This document shows, one piece after another, positions 34,219 through 41,745 of a stretch of 64,000 nucleotides of DNA. The stretch's first letter is position 1; every line of letters starts with the position of its first letter. Where the stretch lies: the NCBI RefSeq assembly GCF_026340975.1, contig NZ_JAPEOS010000003.1:620001-684000 (forward strand), read 5' to 3'. The notes beneath the pieces were generated by a model that did no database searches, was not told where the DNA came from, and was given only the letters and a program-made list of their open reading frames with translations. The position numbers and the translations under genes are program-made. The stretch is from Streptomyces sp. NBC_01214 (GTDB taxonomy: Bacteria; Actinomycetota; Actinomycetes; Streptomycetales; Streptomycetaceae).

Positions 34219-34875
34219 TCAGGCTGAGTTCGTGTCGTCGATGGCGTATCCGAGATGCTGGGTTACAGAGACCACGCCGTCCACGGTCCGGCAGAGGCGT
34301 TCGATGAGCGGGATGAGGCTCCTGAAGTCGACGGTTCCGTGCAGTTCGACCCGGCCGTCGGTGACGGCCACGGTGATGGCCGAAGGGCTCTGACGCACGC
34401 CGAGTTCGAGCACGTCACCCATGATCTCGTGACGGATGTCCTCGTCGTCCCGGAGGAAGATCCGCAGCAGGTCCCGTCGGCTGACGATTCCGATCAGTAC
34501 GTCCGAGTCGTCCACGACCAGGAGCCGCTTGACTCCTTGGGCTTCCATCAACCGGGCGGCTTCGGCGACGGTCCAGTCCGGTCTGGCGCACACGGGGGGC
34601 GAGGACATCAGCTCCTCGGCACGCGTACCCGCGGCCTTGTCCTCCTGCCAGGCCTCCCGTTCGGGAAGTGACCGGAAGTAGTCGCTTTGGCCTGCGGACT
34701 TCGGCAGCAGGTCCCGCTCCGAGATCACGCCGAGCGGGTGGCCGGAATGGTCGACGACCGGGACGGCCGACACTTTGTGCTCCGTCAGGGTGCGGGCGAT
34801 CTCCTTGAAGGGGGCGTTGTTGGGGACGGTGACGACCTCGCGGGTCATCAGCTCGCGGACTTCCCGATGCTTCAT
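34219..34875 (-). CDS. CBS-pair plus BON domain protein
   Basis: A 218-aa protein: CBS1 with REVRELMTREVVTVPNNAPF and PVVDHSGHPLGVISERDLL, CBS2 with GVKRLLVVDDSDVLIGIVSRRDLLRIFL, then BON (VTDGRVELHGTVDFRSLIPLIERLCRTVDGVVSV). It is the last of four adjacent leftward CBS-BON genes and starts 9 bp from the end of the next. Confidence 0.9.
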   Translation of the reverse strand: MKHREVRELMTREVVTVPNNAPFKEIARTLTEHKVSAVPVVDHSGHPLGVISERDLLPKSAGQSDYFRSLPEREAWQEDKAAGTRAEELMSSPPVCARPDWTVAEAARLMEAQGVKRLLVVDDSDVLIGIVSRRDLLRIFLRDDEDIRHEIMGDVLELGVRQSPSAITVAVTDGRVELHGTVDFRSLIPLIERLCRTVDGVVSVTQHLGYAIDDTNSA

Positions 34876-34884
34876 GCTCTTCTC

Positions 34885-35511
34885 CTACCGCTCCGCGGCC
34901 GGCCCAGCGCCGACCGACACGTCGTCCTGCTCGTAGTCGAGCCGGTTGACCACGTCCACGACGCCGTCGACGCTCTGACACAGGCGCAGCACGATGGGGA
35001 CCAGGCTGCGTCGGCCGACGGTCCCGCTGAGGGTCACCAGCCCGTCGGTGACCTCGACGGTCAACGACGACGGGCTGAGCCCGAGGGTGCGGGTCAGTAC
35101 GTCTTCGAGGATTTCCTCCTGGATCGCGTGGTCCCTGCGCAGGAAGAGCTGAAGCAGGTCGCTGCGGCTCAGGATGCCGATCAGTCGGCCGGCGGCGTCC
35201 ACGACGGGCAGTCTCTTGACCTGGCGCCCCCGCATGACCCGCGCTGCGCGGACGACGCTCCATTCGGTCCGAGCGGTGATGGCGGGGCTGGTCATGAGAT
35301 CGGCGGCGGTGTTCGCGCCGTTTCCGGTGCTGCGCTCGCGAAGTAGGTCGGCTTCGGAGACGACGCCCACGGGGCGCTCTGCCTCGTCCACCACGGGTAC
35401 GGCGGAGATGTCGAACTCCTTCAGGAGTCTGGCGATTTCCTTGAACGGGGTGCCGCGCCGGACGCTGACGGCGGTCGGGGTCATCAGGTCGGCGACGCTG
35501 CGGTGCCTCAT
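34885..35511 (-). CDS. CBS-pair plus BON domain protein
   Basis: A 208-aa protein with the same order: CBS1 (SVADLMTPTAVSVRRGTPFKEIARLL), CBS2 (QVKRLPVVDAAGRLIGILSRSDLLQLFLRRD), BON (VTDGLVTLSGTVGRRSLVPIVLRLCQSVDGVVDV). Divergence from its neighbours is high outside the motifs, so the run is old rather than a recent duplication. It starts 12 bp before the end of the next gene. Confidence 0.9.
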   Translation of the reverse strand: MRHRSVADLMTPTAVSVRRGTPFKEIARLLKEFDISAVPVVDEAERPVGVVSEADLLRERSTGNGANTAADLMTSPAITARTEWSVVRAARVMRGRQVKRLPVVDAAGRLIGILSRSDLLQLFLRRDHAIQEEILEDVLTRTLGLSPSSLTVEVTDGLVTLSGTVGRRSLVPIVLRLCQSVDGVVDVVNRLDYEQDDVSVGAGPAAER

Positions 35512-35523
35512 CGTCGGCCTCCT

Positions 35524-36129
35524 TCACGCGCGGACTTCGGTGTCGAGGCGCACGGCTGTGACGTCCACGACCCCGGGTACGGTGCGAGCGACTCGGACCA
35601 GCACGTCTTTGAGGGCCGGGTCCGGGATGGAGCCGTCCAGGTGGACGATGCCGTCGGCCACATGGACCTGCACCATGGCCGAGCCGGCGGGGATGAGCTC
35701 GGCCATGATCAGCCGGCGGAGCTCCTCGGCGATGTCTGCGTCGGGGCGGAGGTAGATCTTGAGGAGATCGCCCCGGCTGACCACACCGACGAGGCGGCCG
35801 TCGCCGTCGACGACGGGGAGCCGCTTGAGGTGGCCGCGGGCCATCAGGCGGGCGGCGCCGGGGATGGTGGCGTCCTTGGTCACGGTGACCGCCGGTACGG
35901 TCATCAGCTGCCCGGCGCTGACTGCGCGGGACTCGTCCGCGCCCTGGGCCTTGAGCAACAGGTCCGCTTCGGACACCACGCCGGCGACCCGTCCTTCCTC
36001 CGACAGGACGGGCAGAGCGCTGATCCGCCACTGCCGCATGGCCTCCACGATGTCCTTGAACGGTGTTCTGCGGTCGACGGAGATGACGGCGTGGGTCATC
36101 ACGTCCTCGACGGTGCGAAGCTGCTTCAT
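35524..36129 (-). CDS. CBS-pair plus BON domain protein
   Basis: A 201-aa protein: CBS1 (TVEDVMTHAVISVDRRTPFKDIV), CBS2 (HLKRLPVVDGDGRLVGVVSRGDLLKIYLRPDADI), BON (VADGIVHLDGSIPDPALKDVLVRVARTVPGVVDV). Start at ATG 36129, where the conserved MKQLRTVEDVMT begins. A DevR-type box lies about 85 bp upstream, so this may be the first gene of a leftward unit. Confidence 0.9.
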   Translation of the reverse strand: MKQLRTVEDVMTHAVISVDRRTPFKDIVEAMRQWRISALPVLSEEGRVAGVVSEADLLLKAQGADESRAVSAGQLMTVPAVTVTKDATIPGAARLMARGHLKRLPVVDGDGRLVGVVSRGDLLKIYLRPDADIAEELRRLIMAELIPAGSAMVQVHVADGIVHLDGSIPDPALKDVLVRVARTVPGVVDVTAVRLDTEVRA

Positions 36130-36190
36130 GATGCCTCCAGAAGCGGAGTCCTGATACGTCCGAGCGTGGGCACCTGTACCCGTCGGCGGT

Positions 36191-36227
36191 AGGGCCGTCA
36201 GGGGGTCACTTCGGGCTGATCGGCCCT
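36191..36227. promoter_or_regulatory. DevR-type palindrome with degenerate partner
   Basis: CGGGCTGATCGGCCCT (36212-36227) with a half-site AGGGCCGTCAGGGGGT (36191-36206) 21 bp away, upstream of the leftward CBS-BON gene starting at 36129. Confidence 0.55.
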
Positions 36228-36370
36228 GTTGTTCAGGTATCGGGCGTGCTTTTATGAAATTGACGGAAAGAGTCCCTGAGAGGATGCGGAGAAGCGGCTG
36301 GCGGCCGTGCACCGCACGATCGGGATCCGCGAGAAGCGGGCGGGCTCTTTCCGCCCTTTGTCCTGAGGAG

Positions 36371-37057
36371 TCAATGCGTCGCACGGTGAAGGTCGGCGAC
36401 CGGAGACAGGTCGTCGACCGCGTAGCCGAGGGCTTGGTCCACGCTGACGACCCCGTCGACCGATCGGCACAGCCTTTCGACAACCGGAATCGTCGACCGC
36501 TCCTCGACCCGACCGCTCAAGGAGACGACCCCTTCGCTTACGTCCACCGCAACGCCTCCCGGGGTGATCCTGAGGGTCCGGCCCAGTACGTCGTCGACGA
36601 TTTCGTCGCGGATGGCGTCATCACGGCGGAGCATGGGCCGCAACAGGTCGGTACGGCTGACGATGCCGACCAGGGTCCCGGTTTCGTCGACCACCGGCAG
36701 TCGCTTCACGCCCCGCTCGTGCAGGAAGCGGGCCGTCTCGACGATGCCCCACTCCGGACGGGCGGTCAGGACCGGGGTGGACATCAGATCGCCGGCGGTC
36801 CGGGCGCCCATGGAGGCACGGTCCATGGGCGCCGCGGCGCGCATGGGGTCGCGCCCTTCGGTATCGGGCAGCCCGGCCTGCCTGCGAAGCAAGTCGGCTT
36901 CGGAGACGATGCCGATCGGATGGTGACGGGTGTCCACGACGGGCAGGGCCGAGACCCCGTTGTCATCGAGGCTCCGGGCGACCGTTTTGAGTGACGCTTC
37001 AGGGGCGGCCGTGGCCACGTTCCTGGTCATGACGTCTGCGACAGTGCGGTGAGACAT
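36371..37057 (-). CDS. CBS-pair plus BON domain protein
   Basis: A 228-aa protein: CBS1 (TVADVMTRNVATAAPEASLKTVARSL; PVVDTRHHPIGIVSEADLLRRQAG), CBS2 (GVKRLPVVDETGTLVGIVSRTDLLRPML), BON (VSEGVVSLSGRVEERSTIPVVERLCRSVDGVVSVDQAL). First of the leftward run after the USP at 37086, from which it is 28 bp away. Confidence 0.9.
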   Translation of the reverse strand: MSHRTVADVMTRNVATAAPEASLKTVARSLDDNGVSALPVVDTRHHPIGIVSEADLLRRQAGLPDTEGRDPMRAAAPMDRASMGARTAGDLMSTPVLTARPEWGIVETARFLHERGVKRLPVVDETGTLVGIVSRTDLLRPMLRRDDAIRDEIVDDVLGRTLRITPGGVAVDVSEGVVSLSGRVEERSTIPVVERLCRSVDGVVSVDQALGYAVDDLSPVADLHRATH

Positions 37058-37085
37058 GGTCCGATCTCCCTTGTGAGTAGGTCCG

Positions 37086-37955
37086 TCAGTCGTGAGCGAT
37101 GACCGCGACGGGGGCGGCGGCGTGGTGCAGGACCGCGTGGGCCACGGACCCCAGATGCGCCCCCAGAGGCGAGCGGCGCAGATGGCGGCCCACCACGACG
37201 AGGTCCGCGTTCGCTGCGGCTTGGACGAGCTGGTCGCCGGCGGGCCCCATGAACGCCTCGTGGGTGACGCTCACGGACGGGAACTTGTGCCGCCACGGCA
37301 TCAGCATGTCGTCGAGCATCACGGTGACACTCCGGCCGACCTCCCGCTCGTTCTCCGGGTCGAAGAAGGGCGCGTACTGGTACATGGAGGGCAGCTTCCA
37401 ACCGTGGACCGCACGCAGGGCGCAGCCGCGACGGTCGGCTTCCTCGAAGGCGAAGGTCAAGACCTTGTCCGCTGCCTCGTGGATGTCGATCCCCAGGACG
37501 ATCTCCCCGTACCGGACGGGCTGGGCCTCCTCGGGCGCGTCCGACACGCGTACGAGTGCCACCGGCGTCTCGGTGGCCACCAGAGTCGACAAGCTCACCG
37601 AGCCGATGAGGAATCCGACGAGACCTCCCACCCCGCGGGAGCCGAGTACGAGCAGCCCGGCGTCCATCGCCTCCGCGGCCAGGGCTGCCGCCGGCCTGCC
37701 TGAGAGGCATCTCGTCGAGACCTCCAGGCCGGGATGCCGGCGTCGCACGTCCTCCAATGCCTCGGTCAGCGCCTCGTCGGCCCAACGGTCGGCCGCTTCG
37801 CGGCCCGGCCTCGGTACCGCAGGGCTGATCAGCCAGTCGACGGCGTGGACGAGCCTCAGCGGCACTTCGCGCAAGGCCGCCTCCCGGGCGCCCCAACGGG
37901 CCGCAGCCCGGCTCTCCGGAGAGCCGTCCACGCCGACGGTCACATGGTGCTTCAT
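37086..37955 (-). CDS. Tandem universal stress protein
   Basis: A 289-aa double UspA protein beginning KHHVTVGVDGSPESRAAARWGAREA. Domain 1 loop is LGSRGVGGLVGFLIGSVSLSTL; domain 2 has VVGRHLRRSPLGAHLGSVAHAVLHHAAAPVAVIAHD. Start at ATG 37955 behind AAGGAGG. Two DevR-type boxes lie just upstream, so this gene may head the unit that includes the CBS-BON gene at 36371. Confidence 0.9.
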   Translation of the reverse strand: MKHHVTVGVDGSPESRAAARWGAREAALREVPLRLVHAVDWLISPAVPRPGREAADRWADEALTEALEDVRRRHPGLEVSTRCLSGRPAAALAAEAMDAGLLVLGSRGVGGLVGFLIGSVSLSTLVATETPVALVRVSDAPEEAQPVRYGEIVLGIDIHEAADKVLTFAFEEADRRGCALRAVHGWKLPSMYQYAPFFDPENEREVGRSVTVMLDDMLMPWRHKFPSVSVTHEAFMGPAGDQLVQAAANADLVVVGRHLRRSPLGAHLGSVAHAVLHHAAAPVAVIAHD

Positions 37956-38027
37956 GGCCAGAACCTCCTTGGGCGGCGCGGGGCCGCGGTCCTCTTCCAG
38001 CGTGGCCTGCGGCGCGATGATCGAGGA

Positions 38028-38063
38028 GGGGCCGAGTGGCCCCATATGGGGCCGATCAGCCCC
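38028..38063. promoter_or_regulatory. Paired DevR-type palindromes
   Basis: GGGGCCGAGTGGCCCC (38028-38043) and GGGGCCGATCAGCCCC (38048-38063), centres 20 bp apart, between the ACP stop and the USP start at 37955. Since both genes run leftward, the boxes serve the USP. Confidence 0.65.
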
Positions 38064-38064
38064 G

Positions 38065-38316
38065 CTACTCCACGGAGGCGCGCGAGGCGACGTAGTCCGC
38101 GCAGCCGTCCAGGGTGTTCAATGCCGGATAGTCGGACTCGGGCAGGGCGAGCCCGGTGCGCTCGCTCAGTGCCTCGACGAAGTTGAGGAAGTCCAGCGAG
38201 TCCATCTCCAGGTTGTCGCGGAAGTTCTCGTCCGGCGCGAGCGCCGTCGCGTCGGCGCCGGGAACCACGTCAGTCAGAACGTCCTTGATCAGTACGAGGG
38301 CCTCGTCGCGGTTCAC
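38065..38316 (-). CDS. Acyl carrier protein coupled to E2 gene
   Basis: An 83-aa acyl carrier protein. The phosphopantetheine serine is Ser40 in DNLEMDSLDFLNFVEALSE, flanked by the usual four-helix pattern. The GTG start at 38316 overlaps the end of the E2 gene, so it is last in the leftward operon of acetyl-CoA synthetase, E1alpha, E1beta, E2 and ACP. An ACP tied to an E2 could receive an acyl group from the lipoyl arm or from the synthetase. No phosphopantetheinyl transferase or ketosynthase is nearby. Confidence 0.88.
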   Translation of the reverse strand: MNRDEALVLIKDVLTDVVPGADATALAPDENFRDNLEMDSLDFLNFVEALSERTGLALPESDYPALNTLDGCADYVASRASVE

Positions 38317-39638
38317 AGTTCCTCCGGTCGTTGGAGCAGGCGGTCGATGGCCGTCAGGAATCGCGCCCCGGTCGCACCGTCGCTCGCGCGGTGGTCGGCG
38401 GCGAGCGTGGCCGTCACGGTCGGGTGCACCGTGAGCATCCCGTCCACGGCCACCGGCCGCTCGGTGACACGCCCCAGGCCGACGAGGGCGACCTGAGGCG
38501 GGTAGATCACCCCGAAGACGGCCTCGACCCCCTGATCTCCGAGGTTGGTCACCGTCAGTGTCGGATCTGCCGTCTCCGAAGCCCGCAGACGGCCGCTGCG
38601 CGCCCGCGAGACCAGACCCTTCAGCGTCGCCATCAGCTCCGGCAGCGGCATGGTGTCGGCGTCCGCCAGCGCCGGTGCGACCAGGCCGCCGCCGCGCAGG
38701 GACACCGCGACGCCGAGTCGCACGGCAGGTGAGGGGACGAACGCCTCCTCCTTCCAGTAGCCGTTCAGTTCCGGCACTTGGCGTGCTGCCAGGGCAACCG
38801 ATTTGAGCAGCAGGGCCGCTGGCACGAGCCGTTCCGCCACGGGCCGGCTCGCATTTCGGTCGCGCATCCACGCCATCGCGACGGCCAGGTCGATCGTCGT
38901 CGACAAGTAGTAGTGGGGGATCTCGCGGTTGGCGCGGCTCATCAGAGCCGCGGTCGCCGCGCGCGCCGGATATGCGGGCTCGGCGGTTGCCGAAGACGGG
39001 CGCGCGGGTTCGCGGCTTTCGACCGTACGGGACACAGGGCCCGCCGAGGCGGCCCGTACGTCCTCGGCCCGGATCGTGCCGCCCTGCCCGGTTCCCTTCA
39101 GGGCACTCAGGTCGATGCCCGACGACCGGGCCAGCCGCCGGGCGAGCGGCGAGGCATTCACCCGGTGCGGCGGCTCAGCCGGTGTGTGCTCCACGTCGGA
39201 ACGTGTGATCCGACCGCCCTTGCCGGAACCGTGCACGGACGACAGGTCGACGCCCTTCTGCTCGGCCAAGTGCCTCACCAAGGGCGTGGACACGTCGCCC
39301 CCGCCCCGGGTCGTGGTGCGGCCGGGAGAGGCTTGCAGGTCGGAGGCCGGGACCGTCGGCCGCTTCGCAGGCGCAGGGGCAGGGGCAGCGGCCGGAGGCT
39401 CGGCCCCCGAGTCGATGACGGCCATCCGTGTGCCGACCGGCACGGTGGTCCCCGGTTCGACGAGGAGTGCACCGACCGTTCCCGAGTCGAAGCACTCGAC
39501 CTCGATCGTCGACTTTGCCGTCTCCACGACGGCGACGACATCGCCCTTTGTGACGGTGTCACCGGGCCCTACCAGCCATTCCACGAGGGTGCCCTCGTCC
39601 ATGTCCGCGCCGAGGGAGGGCATGGTGAAGTCGGCCAT
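38313..39638 (-). CDS. Dihydrolipoamide acyltransferase (E2) with two subunit-binding domains
   Basis: A 441-aa E2. A single lipoyl domain (1-78) carries Lys42 in ETAKSTIEVE. An Ala/Pro linker leads to two subunit-binding domains in tandem, at about 117-150 (STPLVRHLAEQKGVDLSSVHGSGKGG) and 162-195 (ASPLARRLARSSGIDLSALKGTGQGG), then the catalytic domain, with His416 and Asp420 in DHRASDG near the C-terminus. Two such domains in one E2 are unusual, as most have one. It transfers the acyl group from E1 to CoA. The start is 1 bp after the E1beta stop, and its 3' end overlaps the ACP. Confidence 0.9.
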   Translation of the reverse strand: MADFTMPSLGADMDEGTLVEWLVGPGDTVTKGDVVAVVETAKSTIEVECFDSGTVGALLVEPGTTVPVGTRMAVIDSGAEPPAAAPAPAPAKRPTVPASDLQASPGRTTTRGGGDVSTPLVRHLAEQKGVDLSSVHGSGKGGRITRSDVEHTPAEPPHRVNASPLARRLARSSGIDLSALKGTGQGGTIRAEDVRAASAGPVSRTVESREPARPSSATAEPAYPARAATAALMSRANREIPHYYLSTTIDLAVAMAWMRDRNASRPVAERLVPAALLLKSVALAARQVPELNGYWKEEAFVPSPAVRLGVAVSLRGGGLVAPALADADTMPLPELMATLKGLVSRARSGRLRASETADPTLTVTNLGDQGVEAVFGVIYPPQVALVGLGRVTERPVAVDGMLTVHPTVTATLAADHRASDGATGARFLTAIDRLLQRPEEL

Positions 39639-39639
39639 G

Positions 39640-40644
39640 TCAGCTCACCGTCCGGCGGACGGCGTCCACGATGGTCGCGGGCTGGGGCAGCGCCGCTTCT
39701 TCGAGCTGCCGGGCGTAGGGAATGGGGACCTCCGCGCTGCATACGCGCTGAACGGGGGCGTCGAGGTCATAGAACGCCTGCTCGGTGATGCGGGACGAGA
39801 TCTCCGCGGCCAGGCTGCCGCTGCGCCATGCCTCGTCGACGATCACGGCCCGGTTGGTTCGGCCGATGGATGCCATGACGGTGGTGTCGTCGAGGGGGCG
39901 CAGGGAACGTAGGTCCACGACCTCCGCGCTGATGCCCTCCCCGGCAAGGGTTTCCGCGGCTGCCAGGGCCTTCGGCAGGGAGCCGCCGTACGTGATCACC
40001 GAGACGTCCGTGCCTGACCTGCGTACGGCCGCCGTGTCGAGTTCGACGGCTTCGACGGTCTCGTCCAGGGAGCCCTCCGCGTTGTACAGGCTGCCGTGTT
40101 CGAAGATCAGCACCGGATCGGGGTCGGCGAGAGCTGCTGCGAGCATGTGGCGCGCGTCATCGACCGTCGCGGGGGCCAGCACCCGGATGCCGGGGATGTG
40201 GGCGTACCAGCCTTCGAGGCTGTGAGAGTGCTGGGCGCCGAGCTGCCGGCCTGCTCCGGTCGTCATGCGGATCACGACGGGGACGCTCAGCTGGCCGCCC
40301 GACATATGCAGCAGTGTGGCCGCGTTGTTGAGGATCTGGTCCAGTGCCAGGAGACTGAAATTGACGGTCATGATCTCGACCACGGGCCGCATCCCGCCGA
40401 GCGCGGCGCCGATGCCCGCGCCGACGAATCCGGATTCGGACAGCGGTGTGTCGCGGATCCGGTCGGGTCCGAACTCTTCGAGCAGTCCCAGGCTGACGCC
40501 GAAGCATCCGCCGTACCGGCCCACGTCCTCACCCATGAGGAAGACCCGCTCGTCCTGCCGCAGGGCTTCGCGCAGCCCCTCACGGAGCGCCTCCCGATAG
40601 GTGGTCGGCCGCGACGTTCCGGTTGGTGCCTTCCGGGTGCTCAT
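39640..40644 (-). CDS. 2-oxoacid dehydrogenase E1 beta subunit
   Basis: A 334-aa transketolase-type subunit: YREALREGLREALRQDERVFLMGEDVGRYGG, then the pyrimidine-binding fold (SGGQLSVPVVIRMTTGAGRQLGAQHSHSLEGWYAHIPG) and C-terminal domain VVDLRSLRPLDDTTVMASIGRTNRAVIVDEAWRSGS. It pairs with E1alpha to bind thiamine diphosphate and decarboxylate a 2-oxoacid, probably pyruvate. It overlaps E1alpha by 4 bp and abuts E2. Confidence 0.92.
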   Translation of the reverse strand: MSTRKAPTGTSRPTTYREALREGLREALRQDERVFLMGEDVGRYGGCFGVSLGLLEEFGPDRIRDTPLSESGFVGAGIGAALGGMRPVVEIMTVNFSLLALDQILNNAATLLHMSGGQLSVPVVIRMTTGAGRQLGAQHSHSLEGWYAHIPGIRVLAPATVDDARHMLAAALADPDPVLIFEHGSLYNAEGSLDETVEAVELDTAAVRRSGTDVSVITYGGSLPKALAAAETLAGEGISAEVVDLRSLRPLDDTTVMASIGRTNRAVIVDEAWRSGSLAAEISSRITEQAFYDLDAPVQRVCSAEVPIPYARQLEEAALPQPATIVDAVRRTVS

Positions 40645-41720
40645 GCCGTGCTCCCGGTTTCGCTCGTGACGAAGCGGAGCAGGTCCGCGACCGGTTCCAG
40701 CGGGGCTTCCTCGGCCCCCCGTACGGCCTCGTCGATCTCGGCGAGTACTTCCTTGTCGAGTTCTTCCATCACCCGGTCGTCGAGCTGCCCTTCAGAACGC
40801 ATCAGTTCGGCCAGCCCTTTGAGGGGGTCGCGTCCCTTCCATTCCTCGATCTCGGACTTGGCCCGGTACCGGTCCGGGTCGTACATGGAATGGGCACGGA
40901 ACCGGTACGTCTGCGCCTCGAGGAAGTGCGGTCCGTTGCCCGCGCGCACGGACTCCGTCGCCCTGAGTGCGGCGGCTTCGACGGCGAGGACGTCCATGCC
41001 GTCGACTGTCCAGGCAGGCATTCCGTAGGAAGCGGCACGCATGGCGAGGTTGGTCTGGGCATGCTCCCGGGCCAGGCTCGTACCCATGGCGTACAGGTTG
41101 TTCTCGCAGACAAGCAACAGGGGCAGCTGCCACAGGGCCGCGAGGTTGGCCGTCTCGTGGAACTCGCCTTCGGCGAAAGCTCCGTCCCCGAAGAAACAGC
41201 AGGTGACGCGGGTGCTGCCGCGCATCCTGTCGGCGAGTGCGAGCCCGGCCGCCAGGGGCAGGCCGCCGGCCACGATCGCGTTGCCCCCGTAGAAGCGGTG
41301 CGTGGCGTCGAACAGGTGCATGGAGCCGCCGCGTCCGCGGCTGCAGCCGGTGGCTTTTCCGAACATCTCGGCCATCACGGCGTTGGCGGCAACTCCGCGA
41401 GCCAGGGCGTGTCCGTGTTCGCGGTAGGTGGACACCACCGCGTCCTCTTCGCGCAGGGCCTGGTTGACGCCCACGGCGACGGCTTCCTCACCGATGCAGA
41501 GGTGGACGAAACCGCGGATCTTCGCGCCGCTGTAGAGCTCCACGCACCTTTCCTCGAACCGTCTGATGGTCAGCATCCGGCGGAGCAGGGACAGGTGGTG
41601 GCCGGGCGCGGGATGCCCGTCGGGAGCGCTGCGGGCGGCGGTGGCGGATCCCTTCTTGCGCCCGCTCTTGCGTGCCGTGCCCCGGGCTTTTTCTTCGTGC
41701 TGCGAGGTGGTGTTGCTCAT
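40641..41720 (-). CDS. 2-oxoacid dehydrogenase E1 alpha subunit
   Basis: A 359-aa E1alpha. The thiamine-diphosphate motif is GDGAFAEGEFHETANLAALWQLPLLLVCENN; the C-terminal part reads TYRFRAHSMYDPDRYRAKSEIEEW, as in pyruvate-type E1alpha. A lysine/serine-rich N-terminal tail precedes the fold. Acetoin dehydrogenase uses the same architecture, so pyruvate is likely but not proven. Start at ATG 41720 behind AGAAGG; a GTG at 41738 is possible. Confidence 0.9.
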   Translation of the reverse strand: MSNTTSQHEEKARGTARKSGRKKGSATAARSAPDGHPAPGHHLSLLRRMLTIRRFEERCVELYSGAKIRGFVHLCIGEEAVAVGVNQALREEDAVVSTYREHGHALARGVAANAVMAEMFGKATGCSRGRGGSMHLFDATHRFYGGNAIVAGGLPLAAGLALADRMRGSTRVTCCFFGDGAFAEGEFHETANLAALWQLPLLLVCENNLYAMGTSLAREHAQTNLAMRAASYGMPAWTVDGMDVLAVEAAALRATESVRAGNGPHFLEAQTYRFRAHSMYDPDRYRAKSEIEEWKGRDPLKGLAELMRSEGQLDDRVMEELDKEVLAEIDEAVRGAEEAPLEPVADLLRFVTSETGSTA

Positions 41721-41745
41721 GGTTCTGCCTTCTCTCACGAGCGGG

